Position numbers and translations under genes: made by a program. From the NCBI GenBank assembly GCA_900105225.1, contig LT629764.1, positions 3,554,501 to 3,618,500 of the forward strand: DNA of 64,000 bases. Direction: 5' to 3'. The notes below the pieces were generated by a model. The model saw only the letters and a list, made by a program, of their open reading frames with translations. It did no database searches and was not told where the DNA came from. Of the stretch, positions 8,901 to 16,801 are shown in pieces. The stretch comes from Paenibacillaceae bacterium GAS479. Its GTDB lineage: Bacteria; Bacillota; Bacilli; Paenibacillales; Paenibacillaceae. Each line of letters begins with the position of its first letter. Position 1 is the first letter of the stretch.

Positions 8901-10346
8901 TTGACGGCTGCCGGCAAAGCGGTCACGCTGCTTAACAAGGGCGGGCAAGGTTACGAGTTGGGCGATTACCTCGTTTCCTACTCCAACCTCAAGCCGTTGC
9001 TCGGCAAATACACGCTGCAAACCGTACCGTTCCCGGCTGGAACAGCAGTGGAAGGCAAGCTTTTGCCATCGGTGAAAGTTGCTTCTTCGGGCGTACCGGC
9101 GTTTGCCTTGAACGATCTTGGTTACACCGTAACGAAGGATCAGGCGTCCAGCGATGTGCTGGTCAATTCGTTCAACAAGTCACTCGTCGAGGCGGGCAAG
9201 CCGTTTGTTGGATACGGTCGCTCGTGGGCGAACACACTGAAGAGCTCGGGGCTGCTTCCAGGCTTGGACTTCAAGACGACAGGCAGCACACATGAAGGTT
9301 TGTTCAAAGCGGAAGTAAGCCAAGACAGTATCATCGGTGCGCCTTATGAGGCAAAAGATTATCTGTATACGCAATCTGGAACTTACTTCACGAATATTCC
9401 GGATGGGGCGGCAATCGTCGCTAAAGCTAGCTCCGAGAATGATTTCTTCGTTGCCGGCTGGTGGCCAGGTTATGAAAATGTAAAAGGCAAAACGATCGGT
9501 TTCACCTATAAAAAGGATCTGACCGACATCACGCTCTTCTCCAACGAGCTGACGAACAAAGCGCATCCGCAGGCGCAGTACCGTTTGCTGGCGAATGCGA
9601 TCTACAAAGCAGCTCCAGGGGCTGCGGCTGGTTCGATGAATGACGGTAATGGCGAAGTTCCGGCGCCGGATAACGGTAACCAACCATCGTTCCCAGGACC
9701 GATTCCAACACCGACGCCAACGCCAAGTCCTTCTACTGCACCAAGCGTGACACCAGATCCGACACCAACGCCTACGCCGCCGGTGAAGGCGCCGGAGTTC
9801 AAGGACCTTGGTCCAGTTGCAGCTTGGGCATCCGCAGCGATTAATGAGCTGGCAGCTAAAGGCATCTTGAGGGGTCTTACTGGCGATACATTCGGCCCAC
9901 TGAAAAAGCTGACTCGCGCTGAGTTTCTGACGATGCTTGCACGCGCTTATGAGCTGCCAGCAAGTGACAAGGCGGCAAGCTTCAGCGATGTGCCTGCAGG
10001 AGCATGGTACAGCGAAGCGGTTGCCCAAGCGGTTGCCGCAGGCATTGTGAAGGGTACGGGCAACGGCAAGTTTGAGCCGAACCGTCCGGTAACTCGCGAA
10101 GAGATGGCAATTATGGCGGCCAACGTGTGGAAGCTGAACTCTGAGCCGACCACGCCGGACATTGCTGCTGCGCTTAGCGGTTTTGCCGATAAAGGCTCTA
10201 TCGCTTCCTATGCGAAGGAAGCTGTAGGACTGCTTGCGAGCGAAGGGATTATTCTCGGCACGGGAGATGGCAAGTTCACGCCGAGGGGTGATGCGAATCG
10301 CGCCCAAGCTGCGGTGATCGTTAGCCGCTTGTTGCTCGCTTCGTAA
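5928..10346 (+). CDS. Secreted dual peptidase: M28 aminopeptidase + M14 carboxypeptidase + three SLH domains
   Basis: 1472 residues with a TTG start preceded by GGGAGGA. A signal peptide (K-K-R-K-K-S-K, hydrophobic stretch, A-Y-A-A) is followed by an M28 domain (about 60-340) with zinc ligands in A-H-Y-D-S, A-D-D-N-A-S-G, G-S-E-E-N-G, N-L-D-S and S-D-H-A-P-F. An M14 domain (about 480-800) has N-I-H-P-D-E-T-P-G, N-P-D-G-R-Y, F-D-L-N-R-D, L-D-L-H-G and T-I-E-I-P-E, so all catalytic elements appear present. A long uncharacterised region, a Pro/Thr linker (about 1255-1285) and three SLH repeats (about 1288-1472) end the protein, anchoring it to secondary cell-wall polymer. It should trim peptides from both ends at the cell surface. 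Its promoter box links it to the GntR/rocD set. Confidence 0.9.
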   Translation: MYIQKKRKKSKALLSAAVALSVIGSILSPAAYAAESTAAPSAVMSSAALEALAAQTLVGTQLKGGQPGYDAYGYLSHLTGTIGSRPAGSAEEAAARDYIKLELENMGYSPTVQEFVYKIKTTEGRSSNVIAVKHGQSPRTIIVGAHYDSVKAPSKGADDNASGVAVMLESAKAISQQSLPYTVKFVAFGSEENGLQGSKAYVAAMTEEEKNNTVAMINLDSLAAGDNMYVYGNEGDAGFVRNQALAIAQRLGLNVQTQQGVNPDFPAGTTGDWSDHAPFKAAGIPYGYLEATNWSLGDKDGYTQTEKDGAIWHTGKDSLEYLQANYPGRVDERLSTFSSVLTTLLQEIKEPGKVLLLSNDKASLTEKRTIAVEFTIPPRSTVTDDTYLNWTYGGKPLSDWKQRDSKAKETDKAFIYLDGKPVIANGKVTANIVFDLAYGTKDLSPRTIRVDYPKLLGTNELMVTDKKGNRLASAPIKLNVYDSFRSYDEIRPEIDRITAEAKQDRYIETSVLGKSVQGRDINFTILAKDKASVDQYVNETLPAMINDPAGLQAKIRNGQLSGYKVPIWINNIHPDETPGVDSILNFFEEMTKKDTIEYNTTDKNGITQKVTINISEALDNVIFLMNFTQNPDGRYNNDRANANGFDLNRDNSYQTQPETKIVTQEIAKWSPLSFLDLHGFVGEFLIEPCTPPHDPNIDYDLLIDNMVEQAHAMGRAAVANTYYDKYHIPYVEAKATANDPSYKPIGYDKGWDDASPAYTAVYAMHQGALGHTIEIPELNEESTTALLYTLLASTDYVIKNKQKLFLNQLEVYERGINNVDSPAVDKYLVNAKNEEIGRPRPDGKSFFPDYYVLPVDASVQKNALEAANMVNYLLRNGVKVEKSNRAVTVDGVTYPAGTYIVPMTQAKRSFANLVLYDGINVSDFDEMYADIVQSFSYMRGFDRYTVYAKGAFSGATAPVSSAEKPTSAVSGSATHYVIRSTNNDAVRAVNELTAAGKAVTLLNKGGQGYELGDYLVSYSNLKPLLGKYTLQTVPFPAGTAVEGKLLPSVKVASSGVPAFALNDLGYTVTKDQASSDVLVNSFNKSLVEAGKPFVGYGRSWANTLKSSGLLPGLDFKTTGSTHEGLFKAEVSQDSIIGAPYEAKDYLYTQSGTYFTNIPDGAAIVAKASSENDFFVAGWWPGYENVKGKTIGFTYKKDLTDITLFSNELTNKAHPQAQYRLLANAIYKAAPGAAAGSMNDGNGEVPAPDNGNQPSFPGPIPTPTPTPSPSTAPSVTPDPTPTPTPPVKAPEFKDLGPVAAWASAAINELAAKGILRGLTGDTFGPLKKLTRAEFLTMLARAYELPASDKAASFSDVPAGAWYSEAVAQAVAAGIVKGTGNGKFEPNRPVTREEMAIMAANVWKLNSEPTTPDIAAALSGFADKGSIASYAKEAVGLLASEGIILGTGDGKFTPRGDANRAQAAVIVSRLLLAS

Positions 10347-10675
10347 TTTATTAAGATAACCTGTTTATGCAATATTGGAACATGGATGGAGAAGAACGGC
10401 TTTGGATCGTTCTTCTCTCTGCTGTTTGTAAAGCAATGAAGTAGGTTGTTCTTCTTTATGGAAGCTTCTGAGGTTAAAAGGAAGCAAACAAAGTGGTATA
10501 GGAAAGCTGTTGCGGTGAATTAGCGGATGTGAATTATTTTCGTTAGATAAAGCAACAATGTATTAAAGAATAAAAGGAATAGTATTGTACTAAACTAAAT
10601 CAAGAATAAAATCATGGATAAAACAAAGCCAATTGGGCAATATTGTTAGGTTTATTGCATATTTATACCGAACCA
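10347..10675. other. Gene-free stretch before the amino-acid transporter
   Basis: Contains the terminator at 10389-10420 and otherwise AT-rich sequence. I see no gene or recognisable riboswitch. Confidence 0.4.
10389..10420 (+). terminator. Hairpin after the peptidase gene
   Basis: GAGAAGAACG - 9 nt - CGTTCTTCTC, 10-bp perfect stem, followed by a weak pyrimidine tract (TCTGCTGTTT). Confidence 0.6.
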
Positions 10676-10704
10676 TTGTGCTTAGAGTCAGGCGATGTTA
10701 TACT
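10676..10704 (+). promoter_or_regulatory. Sigma-A promoter of the amino-acid ABC operon
   Basis: TTGTGC, 17-nt spacer, TATACT; the expected transcript start is about 65 nt before the solute-binding protein start codon. Confidence 0.55.
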
Positions 10705-10775
10705 GGCTACCGTGTAATTAATATTAATTTCTATGCATAATTCAATCACATTCTTAGGGCAGGGGAGATACAGAT

Positions 10776-11588
10776 ATGAAAAAGGTATGGACGGTAACAA
10801 TCGCGGCAGCACTGCTGCTCAGCGCATGTGGACAGAAGGAGAGCGCGGACAACAACGCAGCTTCCAATGCAGGAGCAGGCGGCGGAACCGAGCAAAAAAC
10901 GCTGACTCTGGGTACAAGCGCTGATTATGCACCTTATGAGTTCCACAAACAAATCGATGGCAAGGACACAATTGTCGGTTTTGACATTGAAATCGCTAAG
11001 GAAATCGCCAAAGACATGAACGCCAAGCTGGTTATTAGCGACATGGACTTCGACGGTCTACTCATGGCTCTGAACACCAATAAGGTCGACATCGTCATCT
11101 CCGGCATGACGCCGTCAGAAGAGCGTAAAAAGAACGTTGATTTCTCGAACATTTACTACAAGGCTGAACAAGGCGTTCTGGTGAAAAAAGGTGACGAAGG
11201 TAAGTACACCTCGCTCGATAACCTGAAGGGCAAAAAGATCGGCGTGCAAAAGGGTTCGATTCAAGAAGGCATCGCAAAAGAGGTTGAAGGCGCTAAGCTG
11301 ACTGCACTGGCGAAAATTCCAGAGTTGATCATGGAGCTTTCAAGCGGCCGTGTAGATGCATTGATCGTAGAGAAACCAGTCGCCGAGCAATACCTGAAAA
11401 CGCAAGAAGGCATTGCGATGGCAAACGTGAAAATTGAGCAAACCGAAGAAGAAGCAGGCTCTGCAATTGCCATCAAAAAAGGCAACAAGGAAGTGCTGGA
11501 TTCGGTGAATAAAACGATTGACCGCCTGCAAGCGAGCGGAGATATTGACCGGTTTGTCGTTGAAGCCAACGAGATGGTTGGGGAATAA
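10776..11588 (+). CDS. Amino-acid ABC transporter substrate-binding lipoprotein
   Basis: 270 residues, family SBP_bac_3 (polar amino acids). The lipobox L-S-A-C places the lipidated cysteine at residue 18. The mature part starts L-T-L-G-T-S-A-D-Y-A-P-Y-E-F and contains I-V-G-F-D-I-E-I-A-K-E-I-A and D-I-V-I-S-G-M-T-P-S-E-E-R, the usual ligand-binding signatures. A GGGGAGA site precedes the ATG. It forms an operon with a permease (21-nt gap) and an ATPase. The family includes arginine, glutamine, lysine and cystine binders. Arginine or ornithine is attractive given rocD/rocF nearby, but no TGTATACA box precedes this operon. Confidence 0.9.
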   Translation: MKKVWTVTIAAALLLSACGQKESADNNAASNAGAGGGTEQKTLTLGTSADYAPYEFHKQIDGKDTIVGFDIEIAKEIAKDMNAKLVISDMDFDGLLMALNTNKVDIVISGMTPSEERKKNVDFSNIYYKAEQGVLVKKGDEGKYTSLDNLKGKKIGVQKGSIQEGIAKEVEGAKLTALAKIPELIMELSSGRVDALIVEKPVAEQYLKTQEGIAMANVKIEQTEEEAGSAIAIKKGNKEVLDSVNKTIDRLQASGDIDRFVVEANEMVGE

Positions 11589-11609
11589 TAGACGGACGGA
11601 GCGCGTTAT

Positions 11610-12257
11610 ATGAACTTTTCTTTTTTGGATGAGTATGGATCGTATTTTCTGAACGGAGCCTGGGTGACGCTGCAGCTGTCGTTTTTCGGCGTGCTGTTCG
11701 GTACCCTGCTCGGCATCGTATTTGCTCTCATGCGGCTGTCCAAAGTCTGGATCGTCCGTATTCTGGCTACGACTTATATTGAGGTCATCCGCGGAACGCC
11801 GATGCTTGTTCAAATTCTCATCATTCACTTCGGTTTAACTAATTTTGGAATTAACTTTTCGCCATTCATGTCCGGCATTATTGCTCTTACGATCAATAGC
11901 GCCGCCTATATGGCGGAGGTTTTCCGGGCGGGTATTCAGGCGATCGACAAAGGCCAGACGGAAGCGGCCCGCTCGCTCGGCATGTCACGCGGCCAGGCGA
12001 TGAGACTCATTGTACTGCCACAGGCTTTCCGTAATATGCTGCCAGCCATAGGCAACGAGCTGATCGTCATTATCAAGGATTCTTCATTGGTATCAACGAT
12101 CGGTATCGCCGAGCTGATGTACAATGCGAAGACAGTGCAAAGCTCGACTTATATTCCACTGGAGCCGCTTGTGGTGGCGGCAGGTGTGTATTTCGTCATG
12201 ACGTTCACCTTGTCTCAACTGCTGAATGTGCTTGAAAGGAGGCTGGGCAAACGATGA
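11610..12257 (+). CDS. Amino-acid ABC transporter permease (HisM/ArtQ type)
   Basis: 215 residues with about five transmembrane helices. The N-terminal half has the His/Glu/Gln permease pattern ([13 protein letters not shown]) and the coupling EAA loop reads [13 protein letters not shown] followed by [12 protein letters not shown]. It forms the membrane channel that takes ligand from the upstream lipoprotein and is driven by the downstream ATPase, whose start overlaps its stop by 4 nt (ATGA), indicating translational coupling. Substrate remains undetermined. Confidence 0.92.
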   Translation: MNFSFLDEYGSYFLNGAWVTLQLSFFGVLFGTLLGIVFALMRLSKVWIVRILATTYIEVIRGTPMLVQILIIHFGLTNFGINFSPFMSGIIALTINSAAYMAEVFRAGIQAIDKGQTEAARSLGMSRGQAMRLIVLPQAFRNMLPAIGNELIVIIKDSSLVSTIGIAELMYNAKTVQSSTYIPLEPLVVAAGVYFVMTFTLSQLLNVLERRLGKR

Positions 12258-12976
12258 TCGAGATTAAAGGACTAATGAAATCCTTCGGTAAAAATCAGGT
12301 GCTGAAGGGTATCGACGCTACTATTCAAAAGGGCGAAGTCGTCGCCGTCATCGGGCCCAGCGGCTCTGGTAAAAGTACTTTTCTCCGTTGCCTGAATCGG
12401 CTGGAAGAGCCGACGGGCGGTACGATTCGCTTCAAGGATCGCGACGTAACGGCGGCCCAAAGGGAGCTCAATGACATCCGTCAGAAGATGGGGATGGTGT
12501 TCCAGCATTTCAACCTGTTCCCTCATATGACTGTCCTGGAAAACTTGACGATCACTCCTCGCAAAGTAAAAGGCATGAATAAAGAAGAAGCCGAAAAAAT
12601 CGCACTTGAGCTGCTTCGCTCTGTCGGCCTTGAGGATAAGCGTGACGCGCGTCCCGACAGCCTTTCCGGCGGCCAAAAGCAGCGGATCGCGATCGCTCGC
12701 GCGCTTGCGATGCAGCCAGAGGTCATGCTGTTCGACGAGCCAACTTCGGCGCTTGATCCCGAAATGGTCGGCGAAGTGCTCGATGTCATGAAGCGCTTGG
12801 CGCAAAATGGGATGACGATGATTATCGTCACACATGAGATGGGCTTCGCCCGCGAAGTTGCTGACCGCCTGATCTTCATGGACGGCGGCTACATCGTCGA
12901 GGAAGGCTTGCCTCGCGAGGTGCTGGGCAACCCTCAGCATGCCCGGACGAAAGAGTTTTTGTCTAAGGTTTTGTGA
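12254..12976 (+). CDS. Amino-acid ABC transporter ATP-binding protein
   Basis: 240 residues. Walker [10 protein letters not shown] (about residue 37), Q-loop [10 protein letters not shown], signature L-S-G-G-Q-K-Q-R, Walker [15 protein letters not shown] and the switch H in I-V-T-H-E-M-G-F-A are all present. This is the GlnQ/HisP/ArtM class. The last gene of the three-gene importer operon; an intrinsic terminator follows within 10 nt of its stop codon. Confidence 0.94.
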   Translation: MIEIKGLMKSFGKNQVLKGIDATIQKGEVVAVIGPSGSGKSTFLRCLNRLEEPTGGTIRFKDRDVTAAQRELNDIRQKMGMVFQHFNLFPHMTVLENLTITPRKVKGMNKEEAEKIALELLRSVGLEDKRDARPDSLSGGQKQRIAIARALAMQPEVMLFDEPTSALDPEMVGEVLDVMKRLAQNGMTMIIVTHEMGFAREVADRLIFMDGGYIVEEGLPREVLGNPQHARTKEFLSKVL

Positions 12977-12985
12977 GGACTTAAT

Positions 12986-13044
12986 TAAAAAAACCTTGAT
13001 CGATAATAGGGTTATCAAACTCTACTAATGATCAAGGTTTTTTT
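12986..13044 (+). terminator. Intrinsic terminator of the amino-acid ABC operon
   Basis: AAAAAACCTTGATC ... GATCAAGGTTTTTTT with a small inner hairpin (GATAA-TTATC). After it the base composition becomes clearly AT-rich. Confidence 0.88.
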
Positions 13045-13221
13045 GTGTTGTTCGGAGATTTATCAAGTAAAATTGATTGTGTATCTTTCATAGCTTTGGA
13101 TTAGTATGACTTCGTGCGATTTATATTAAACCTGACTTAACATTAATTTATATCTTTATAAAGATGAGAAGTCAGAAGGTAAGTAATAACTTAAGTAAGT
13201 GATACTGGAGGATGAAAGAAT

Positions 13222-13665
13222 TTGGACTATAAATCAGTAAGCATTTATATTAGATCAAATGATGACTTATTTATACTTTCTAAAGGTGTATCTAAAAAGT
13301 GGGGTGGAGCGATAATTGAGATTGAAGTACATCGCTTTTTGGAAAGTGGTTTTACAGATGAAATGCTTGAGTTTAGTGTTTATCGAGCATTAGAAGATTG
13401 GAACGTTATCGAACCTAATGAGGAGCTAATGCCATCAGCAATTGAAAAGATCCTTAAAGTTAAAGGTTATTTAAAATCAGTTAAACAAATGAAATCTATC
13501 AACGTTGAATGGTATTCTGATGAAGGATATAAAATTGTCCCAACTAAAAACTCTGGCAAGAACGGGTTTGTCTATCTAGAGGAAAACACCATAAGTATTG
13601 GTAAAATCATCCGGGCCGGAAACTTAGCTCTGGCAATAAAGTCTGCAATTAGTTTATCAAAGTAA
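13222..13665 (+). CDS. CdiI-like immunity protein (orphan)
   Basis: 147 residues; TTG start with GGAGGA 9 nt upstream. The overall pattern matches a family annotated as contact-dependent growth inhibition immunity proteins: an early V-S-I-Y strand, a central K-V-K-G-Y-L-K-S helix, then I-V-P-T-K-N-S-G-K-N-G-F-V-Y-L and a closing helix with A-L-A-I-K-S-A-I. The assignment is by remembered family pattern, not alignment. Base composition is much lower in GC than neighbouring genes, a sign of transfer. No CDI or polymorphic toxin is seen in the window, so it would be an orphan immunity gene protecting against a relative's toxin. Other small domestic roles cannot be excluded. Confidence 0.55.
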   Translation: MDYKSVSIYIRSNDDLFILSKGVSKKWGGAIIEIEVHRFLESGFTDEMLEFSVYRALEDWNVIEPNEELMPSAIEKILKVKGYLKSVKQMKSINVEWYSDEGYKIVPTKNSGKNGFVYLEENTISIGKIIRAGNLALAIKSAISLSK

Positions 13666-13729
13666 AATCTATCATTAATAATTTGAATTGGGATATAATC
13701 TGGACCATCGTATAAATAGAGGATGACAA

Positions 13730-14108
13730 ATGATGAATAATAAATTTAGACCTTTTCGGAGAGATTGTAATCACTCAAGTAAGAGATAAAGCAATATTGC
13801 ATTGGGAGAAAGTTTTATCAGGCATGATGAAAGATGAAGGTAGTAAAAAACTCTTTAATGAACTGAAAAATATTATTCCAGAAGATCATCAAGACCGCTT
13901 TGTCGATATCTCTTCCCAAATTGTTGATACAACATTGCATTATTTGCTGTTGGCCATAGAAGAAGAAAGGGAGATCAATGTTTCTATTAAAAATGAAGAT
14001 GGCGAGCTTATCGAAGTAAAAGAATTAAGTGACGGTCTACCCGGCGAGTTATACTCAGAAGAGGGCTGGATTATAAAATACAGTGAGAAAAGAGAGTCTG
14101 TAAAATAG
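13730..14108 (+). pseudogene. Small AT-rich accessory gene with an N-terminal frameshift
   Basis: An ATG at 13730 with GAGGATGAC upstream opens M-M-N-N-K-F-R-P-F and then falls out of frame. The following frame reads G-E-I-V-I-T-Q-V-R-D-K-A-I-L-H-W-E-K and continues to the stop at 14106-14108. Dropping one C near 13757 joins the two into a 125-residue protein. Conserved-looking elements are V-V-D-T-T-L-H-Y-L-L and S-D-G-L-P-G-E-L-Y-S-E-E-G-W, resembling a DUF6547-like group of small proteins often found beside immunity genes (moderate to low certainty). Translation from an internal TTG is possible. The stop codon abuts the left end of an IS256-type element. Confidence 0.5.
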
Positions 14109-14109
14109 A

Positions 14110-15437
14110 TTGTGTAAACTCCCAAACCTATTAAAATGGTCGTATACGAAAGGCTGGGGAGTACACATGGGATTATGGACGAAAGAGCAGCTACGAGCTT
14201 TCATTAAGGAGAACAAATTGGTCTCCGCACAGGATGCTCAGAATGCGCTAAAAGATCTGTTTGCCGAGACGCTTCAAGAGATGCTTGAAGTCGAGATGGA
14301 TACGCATTTAGGCTACTCCAAGCATGACATTCAGAACAAGCAGACGAAGAATAGTCTTAATGGAAAGAGCAAGAAGAACATCGTAAGCGAGTATGGCGAG
14401 CAGGAAATCAGCATCCCTCGTGACCGTGATGGCGAGTTTGAGCCTCTTGTCGTGAAGAAGCACCAATCTAACGTAACTGGCATTGAGGATCAAATTATTG
14501 CCCTTTACGCCAAAGGTGTACGTACTCGGGAGATCCAGGATCATCTGCAGAATCGGTATGGAATCGACCTTTCTCCGACCTTCATTTCGAGCGTGACGAA
14601 CAAGATTATTCCGCTCATCAAAGAGTGGCAAAACCGGCCGCTGCAGTCCGTGTATGCGGTTGTCTTTCTCGATGCCATTCACTTCAAGGTCAAGCAAGAC
14701 GGGGCGATTGTGAACAAGGCGGCTTACATGGTGATTGGCATTGACTTAGAGGGTTGCAAAGATGTACTCGGCATGTGGATCTTCGAGAACGAGTCCTCCA
14801 AGTTCTGGCTTAATGTCCTGAATGACCTGAAAAACCGCGGAGTCCAAGACATTCTCATCACCTGTGTCGACAACTTGAACGGCTTCACGCAAGCAATCTC
14901 CGCCTGTTATCCGCAGACCGAAATCCAGAAGTGTATCATCCATCAGATCCGTAATTCCACGCGGTTTGTCTCCTACAAGGACATCAAAAAGGTCACTGCG
15001 GACCTGAAGCCCATCTATAGGGCAGTTAACGAAGATATGGCGTTACTAGAGCTCGATCGTTTCGAGGAAACATGGGGCACCAAGTACCCGCTCATTGTGA
15101 AATCCTGGCGCAACAACTGGGACGAGCTCGCGACGTTCTTTAAGTACCCCGCAGAAATTCGCAAGATCATCTACACAACCAACATCATTGAGAGCTACCA
15201 CCGTCAGTTGCGCAAGGTGACGAAAGGCAAGAGTATCTTTCCAACAGATGATTCCTTGCTCAAAATGCTTTACTTGGCCACGATGGACGTGACACGCAAA
15301 TGGACAGGCCGCGTTCAAAACTGGGGGCAAATGCTTCTCCAGCTATCCGTCTTCTTCCCGGATCGCATCGGACATTTTCTCAAATGAATTTCATGCTGCT
15401 CCCCGAGGGGAGCAGCCTCTTAAGAGAGTTTACACAA
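14110..15437 (+). mobile_element. IS256-family insertion sequence
   Basis: Terminal inverted repeats TTGTGTAAACTCCC (14110-14123) and, on the minus strand, TTGTGTAAACTCTC (15437-15424), 13 of 14 matching, enclose one intact transposase gene. No obvious 8-bp target duplication is seen (left flank AAAATAGA, right flank ATATTTGA). The flanks may have changed since insertion, or the right flank may belong to the adjacent TnpB element. Confidence 0.88.
14167..15387 (+). CDS. IS256-family transposase
   Basis: 406 residues from the ATG at 14167, which follows GGCTGGGGAG; upstream in-frame codons lie in the inverted repeat. Signatures: N-terminal H-L-G-Y-S-K-H, I-S-I-P-R-D-R-D-G-E-F-E-P, and the DDE residues in F-L-D-A-I-H-F-K, C-V-D-N-L-N-G-F and T-T-N-I-I-E-S-Y-H-R-Q-L-R-K. 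The mutator-type core K-C-I-I-H-Q-I-R-N-S is also present. No frameshift or stop is seen, so the element may be active. A G/C-rich hairpin (CTCCCCGAGGGGAG) follows the stop codon. Confidence 0.95.
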   Translation: MGLWTKEQLRAFIKENKLVSAQDAQNALKDLFAETLQEMLEVEMDTHLGYSKHDIQNKQTKNSLNGKSKKNIVSEYGEQEISIPRDRDGEFEPLVVKKHQSNVTGIEDQIIALYAKGVRTREIQDHLQNRYGIDLSPTFISSVTNKIIPLIKEWQNRPLQSVYAVVFLDAIHFKVKQDGAIVNKAAYMVIGIDLEGCKDVLGMWIFENESSKFWLNVLNDLKNRGVQDILITCVDNLNGFTQAISACYPQTEIQKCIIHQIRNSTRFVSYKDIKKVTADLKPIYRAVNEDMALLELDRFEETWGTKYPLIVKSWRNNWDELATFFKYPAEIRKIIYTTNIIESYHRQLRKVTKGKSIFPTDDSLLKMLYLATMDVTRKWTGRVQNWGQMLLQLSVFFPDRIGHFLK

Positions 15438-15611
15438 ATATTTGACAGACCCAGAAAAGATATATTCAACACTCTTAGTGTCAGGATTCTCCCGTCCTCT
15501 ATAGGCGGGGGATGAATGACATGCTTGTAGGATAAGCTCAGCTTCCTTTGACTGTTCGCCTATTTTATCACCCATTTCGTGCTAAAATAGGAATGAAGGA
15601 GGTGAAGAAAA

Positions 15612-16745
15612 TTGCTGATAACAACGAAGATTAAGCTCATTTTGGAGCAAGAACAACATGGAAAATTGCTAGAAACCATGAAACGATATAACGCTGCGTG
15701 CAACTTTATCAGTGGGTTCGCTTTTGAGCAGTCCGAATATAACCGCATCAAACTACAAAAGCTCGTTTACTATGACGTCCGCGATAAATTCCATTTATCT
15801 TCTCAGATGACTATTCTGGCTGTACGCAAAGTAGCGGATGCTTATACTGCTGAAAAGGCTAAAAAGAAAAAGGAATATAAGAAGCCCAAAAGCAAGAAAA
15901 ACGTGGAGAAAACGCTGATTTCGTTTCGTGAAACCGGTGCAATGAGCTATGACGCGAGAACGTTATCGTTTACTGGACTAGAGCTTGCTTCGATCTTGAC
16001 GCTGGATGGACGCATTAAGGTGCCGATGAAGATTAGCCCTTATCATCAGGGCGTCATGCAAGGCAAGAATATCCGAGGACAAGTTGACCTTGTTTGGCAT
16101 GATGGTGTTTTTTATCTGCTGCTTGTAGTTGAGCGTCCAGCAAACGAGCCCTACGAGCCAATTGACGCTATAGGGGTCGATTTAGGCATAAAAAACATTG
16201 CTGCCGACAGCATGGGAGAATCCCACTCCGGCGATGCGGTTAATGCGGTAAGGCATCGGAATGCCAAACTTCGTGCGAAGCTCCAAGCAAAAGGAACAAA
16301 GTCCGCTAGACGTCTTCTTGCTCGCCGCAGACGCAAAGAAGCCCGTTTCTCCAGGGACGTAAATCACTGCATATCCAAGCATATGGTTGAGAAAGCCAAA
16401 AGGCACCGTTCGCTGCTTGCACTAGAAGACTTAACAGGCATTCGTGAACGGATAACGGTTCGTAAGGCTCAGCGTCGAAACCAGCATTCTTGGGCATTTG
16501 CACAGCTTCGCTCGTATATCGAATACAAAGCCTTGATTGCAGGCGTGCCTGTCGTTCTCGTTGATCCACGGGGCACAAGCCGAGAATGTCCACAGTGCGG
16601 GCACATTGCCAAAGAGAACCGCAAAACGAGAGATTGGTTCCGTTGTCAGGCTTGCGAGTACGCTGCTCCAGCCGACAATGTTGCTGCTCTGAATATTCGG
16701 AGCAGGGCACTTGTCAGCGTGCCGAACGTAGGAGTCGCTATCTAA
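15612..16745 (+). CDS. tnpB: TnpB RNA-guided nuclease (IS605 OrfB)
   Basis: 377 residues; TTG start with GGAGGTG upstream. The three RuvC acidic residues are in I-G-V-D-L-G-I-K-N (about residue 188), L-A-L-E-D-L-T-G (about 272) and P-A-D-N-V-A-A-L-N (about 354). A zinc ribbon C-P-Q-C-G ... F-R-C-Q-A-C-E lies between the last two. All catalytic elements appear intact and length is normal for TnpB. Characterised TnpBs are DNA nucleases guided by an RNA from the right end of their own element, and promote element retention. No tnpA partner is present. Confidence 0.93.
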   Translation: MLITTKIKLILEQEQHGKLLETMKRYNAACNFISGFAFEQSEYNRIKLQKLVYYDVRDKFHLSSQMTILAVRKVADAYTAEKAKKKKEYKKPKSKKNVEKTLISFRETGAMSYDARTLSFTGLELASILTLDGRIKVPMKISPYHQGVMQGKNIRGQVDLVWHDGVFYLLLVVERPANEPYEPIDAIGVDLGIKNIAADSMGESHSGDAVNAVRHRNAKLRAKLQAKGTKSARRLLARRRRKEARFSRDVNHCISKHMVEKAKRHRSLLALEDLTGIRERITVRKAQRRNQHSWAFAQLRSYIEYKALIAGVPVVLVDPRGTSRECPQCGHIAKENRKTRDWFRCQACEYAAPADNVAALNIRSRALVSVPNVGVAI

Positions 16746-16799
16746 GGACTACTTACAAGCACCCACCTCGAAGCGTAGCGAAGGTGGTGTGTAGTTGAC
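16600..16799 (+). ncRNA. Possible omega-RNA (reRNA) scaffold of the TnpB element
   Basis: By analogy with known TnpB elements, the guide RNA scaffold covers the tnpB 3' end and the right end. The hairpin at 16764-16786 and the end near 16799 fit. The guide would then be the flanking sequence from 16800 (CCTTAATTGCTAGCATATCC). The 5' limit is a guess. Confidence 0.4.
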
Positions 16800-16801
16800 C
16801 C

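Larger units (their letters stand above)
15447..16799 (+). mobile_element. IS200/IS605-group element carrying only tnpB
   Basis: The left part shows a subterminal hairpin (CCCG TCCTCTATAG GCGGG, about 15491-15509) within a GGATTCTCCC ... GGGGGATGAATGAC pattern seen at the ends of such elements. The right end has a hairpin CCACCTCGAAGC-GTAGCGAAGGTGG and finishes GTAGTTGAC. There is no tnpA, so mobility would need one in trans. The exact ends are estimates; TTGAC occurs at both proposed boundaries (15442-15446 and 16795-16799). The right end abuts a truncated ArsR gene. Confidence 0.65.

Noticed and set aside
9180-10307. Minus-strand open frame of 375 codons over the SLH region
   Set aside because: Shadow of the SLH-coding strand; composition is Arg/Cys-rich and unlike a real protein.
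14110-15437. Eight-bp target-site duplication around the IS256-type element
   Set aside because: The bases flanking both inverted repeats do not match.
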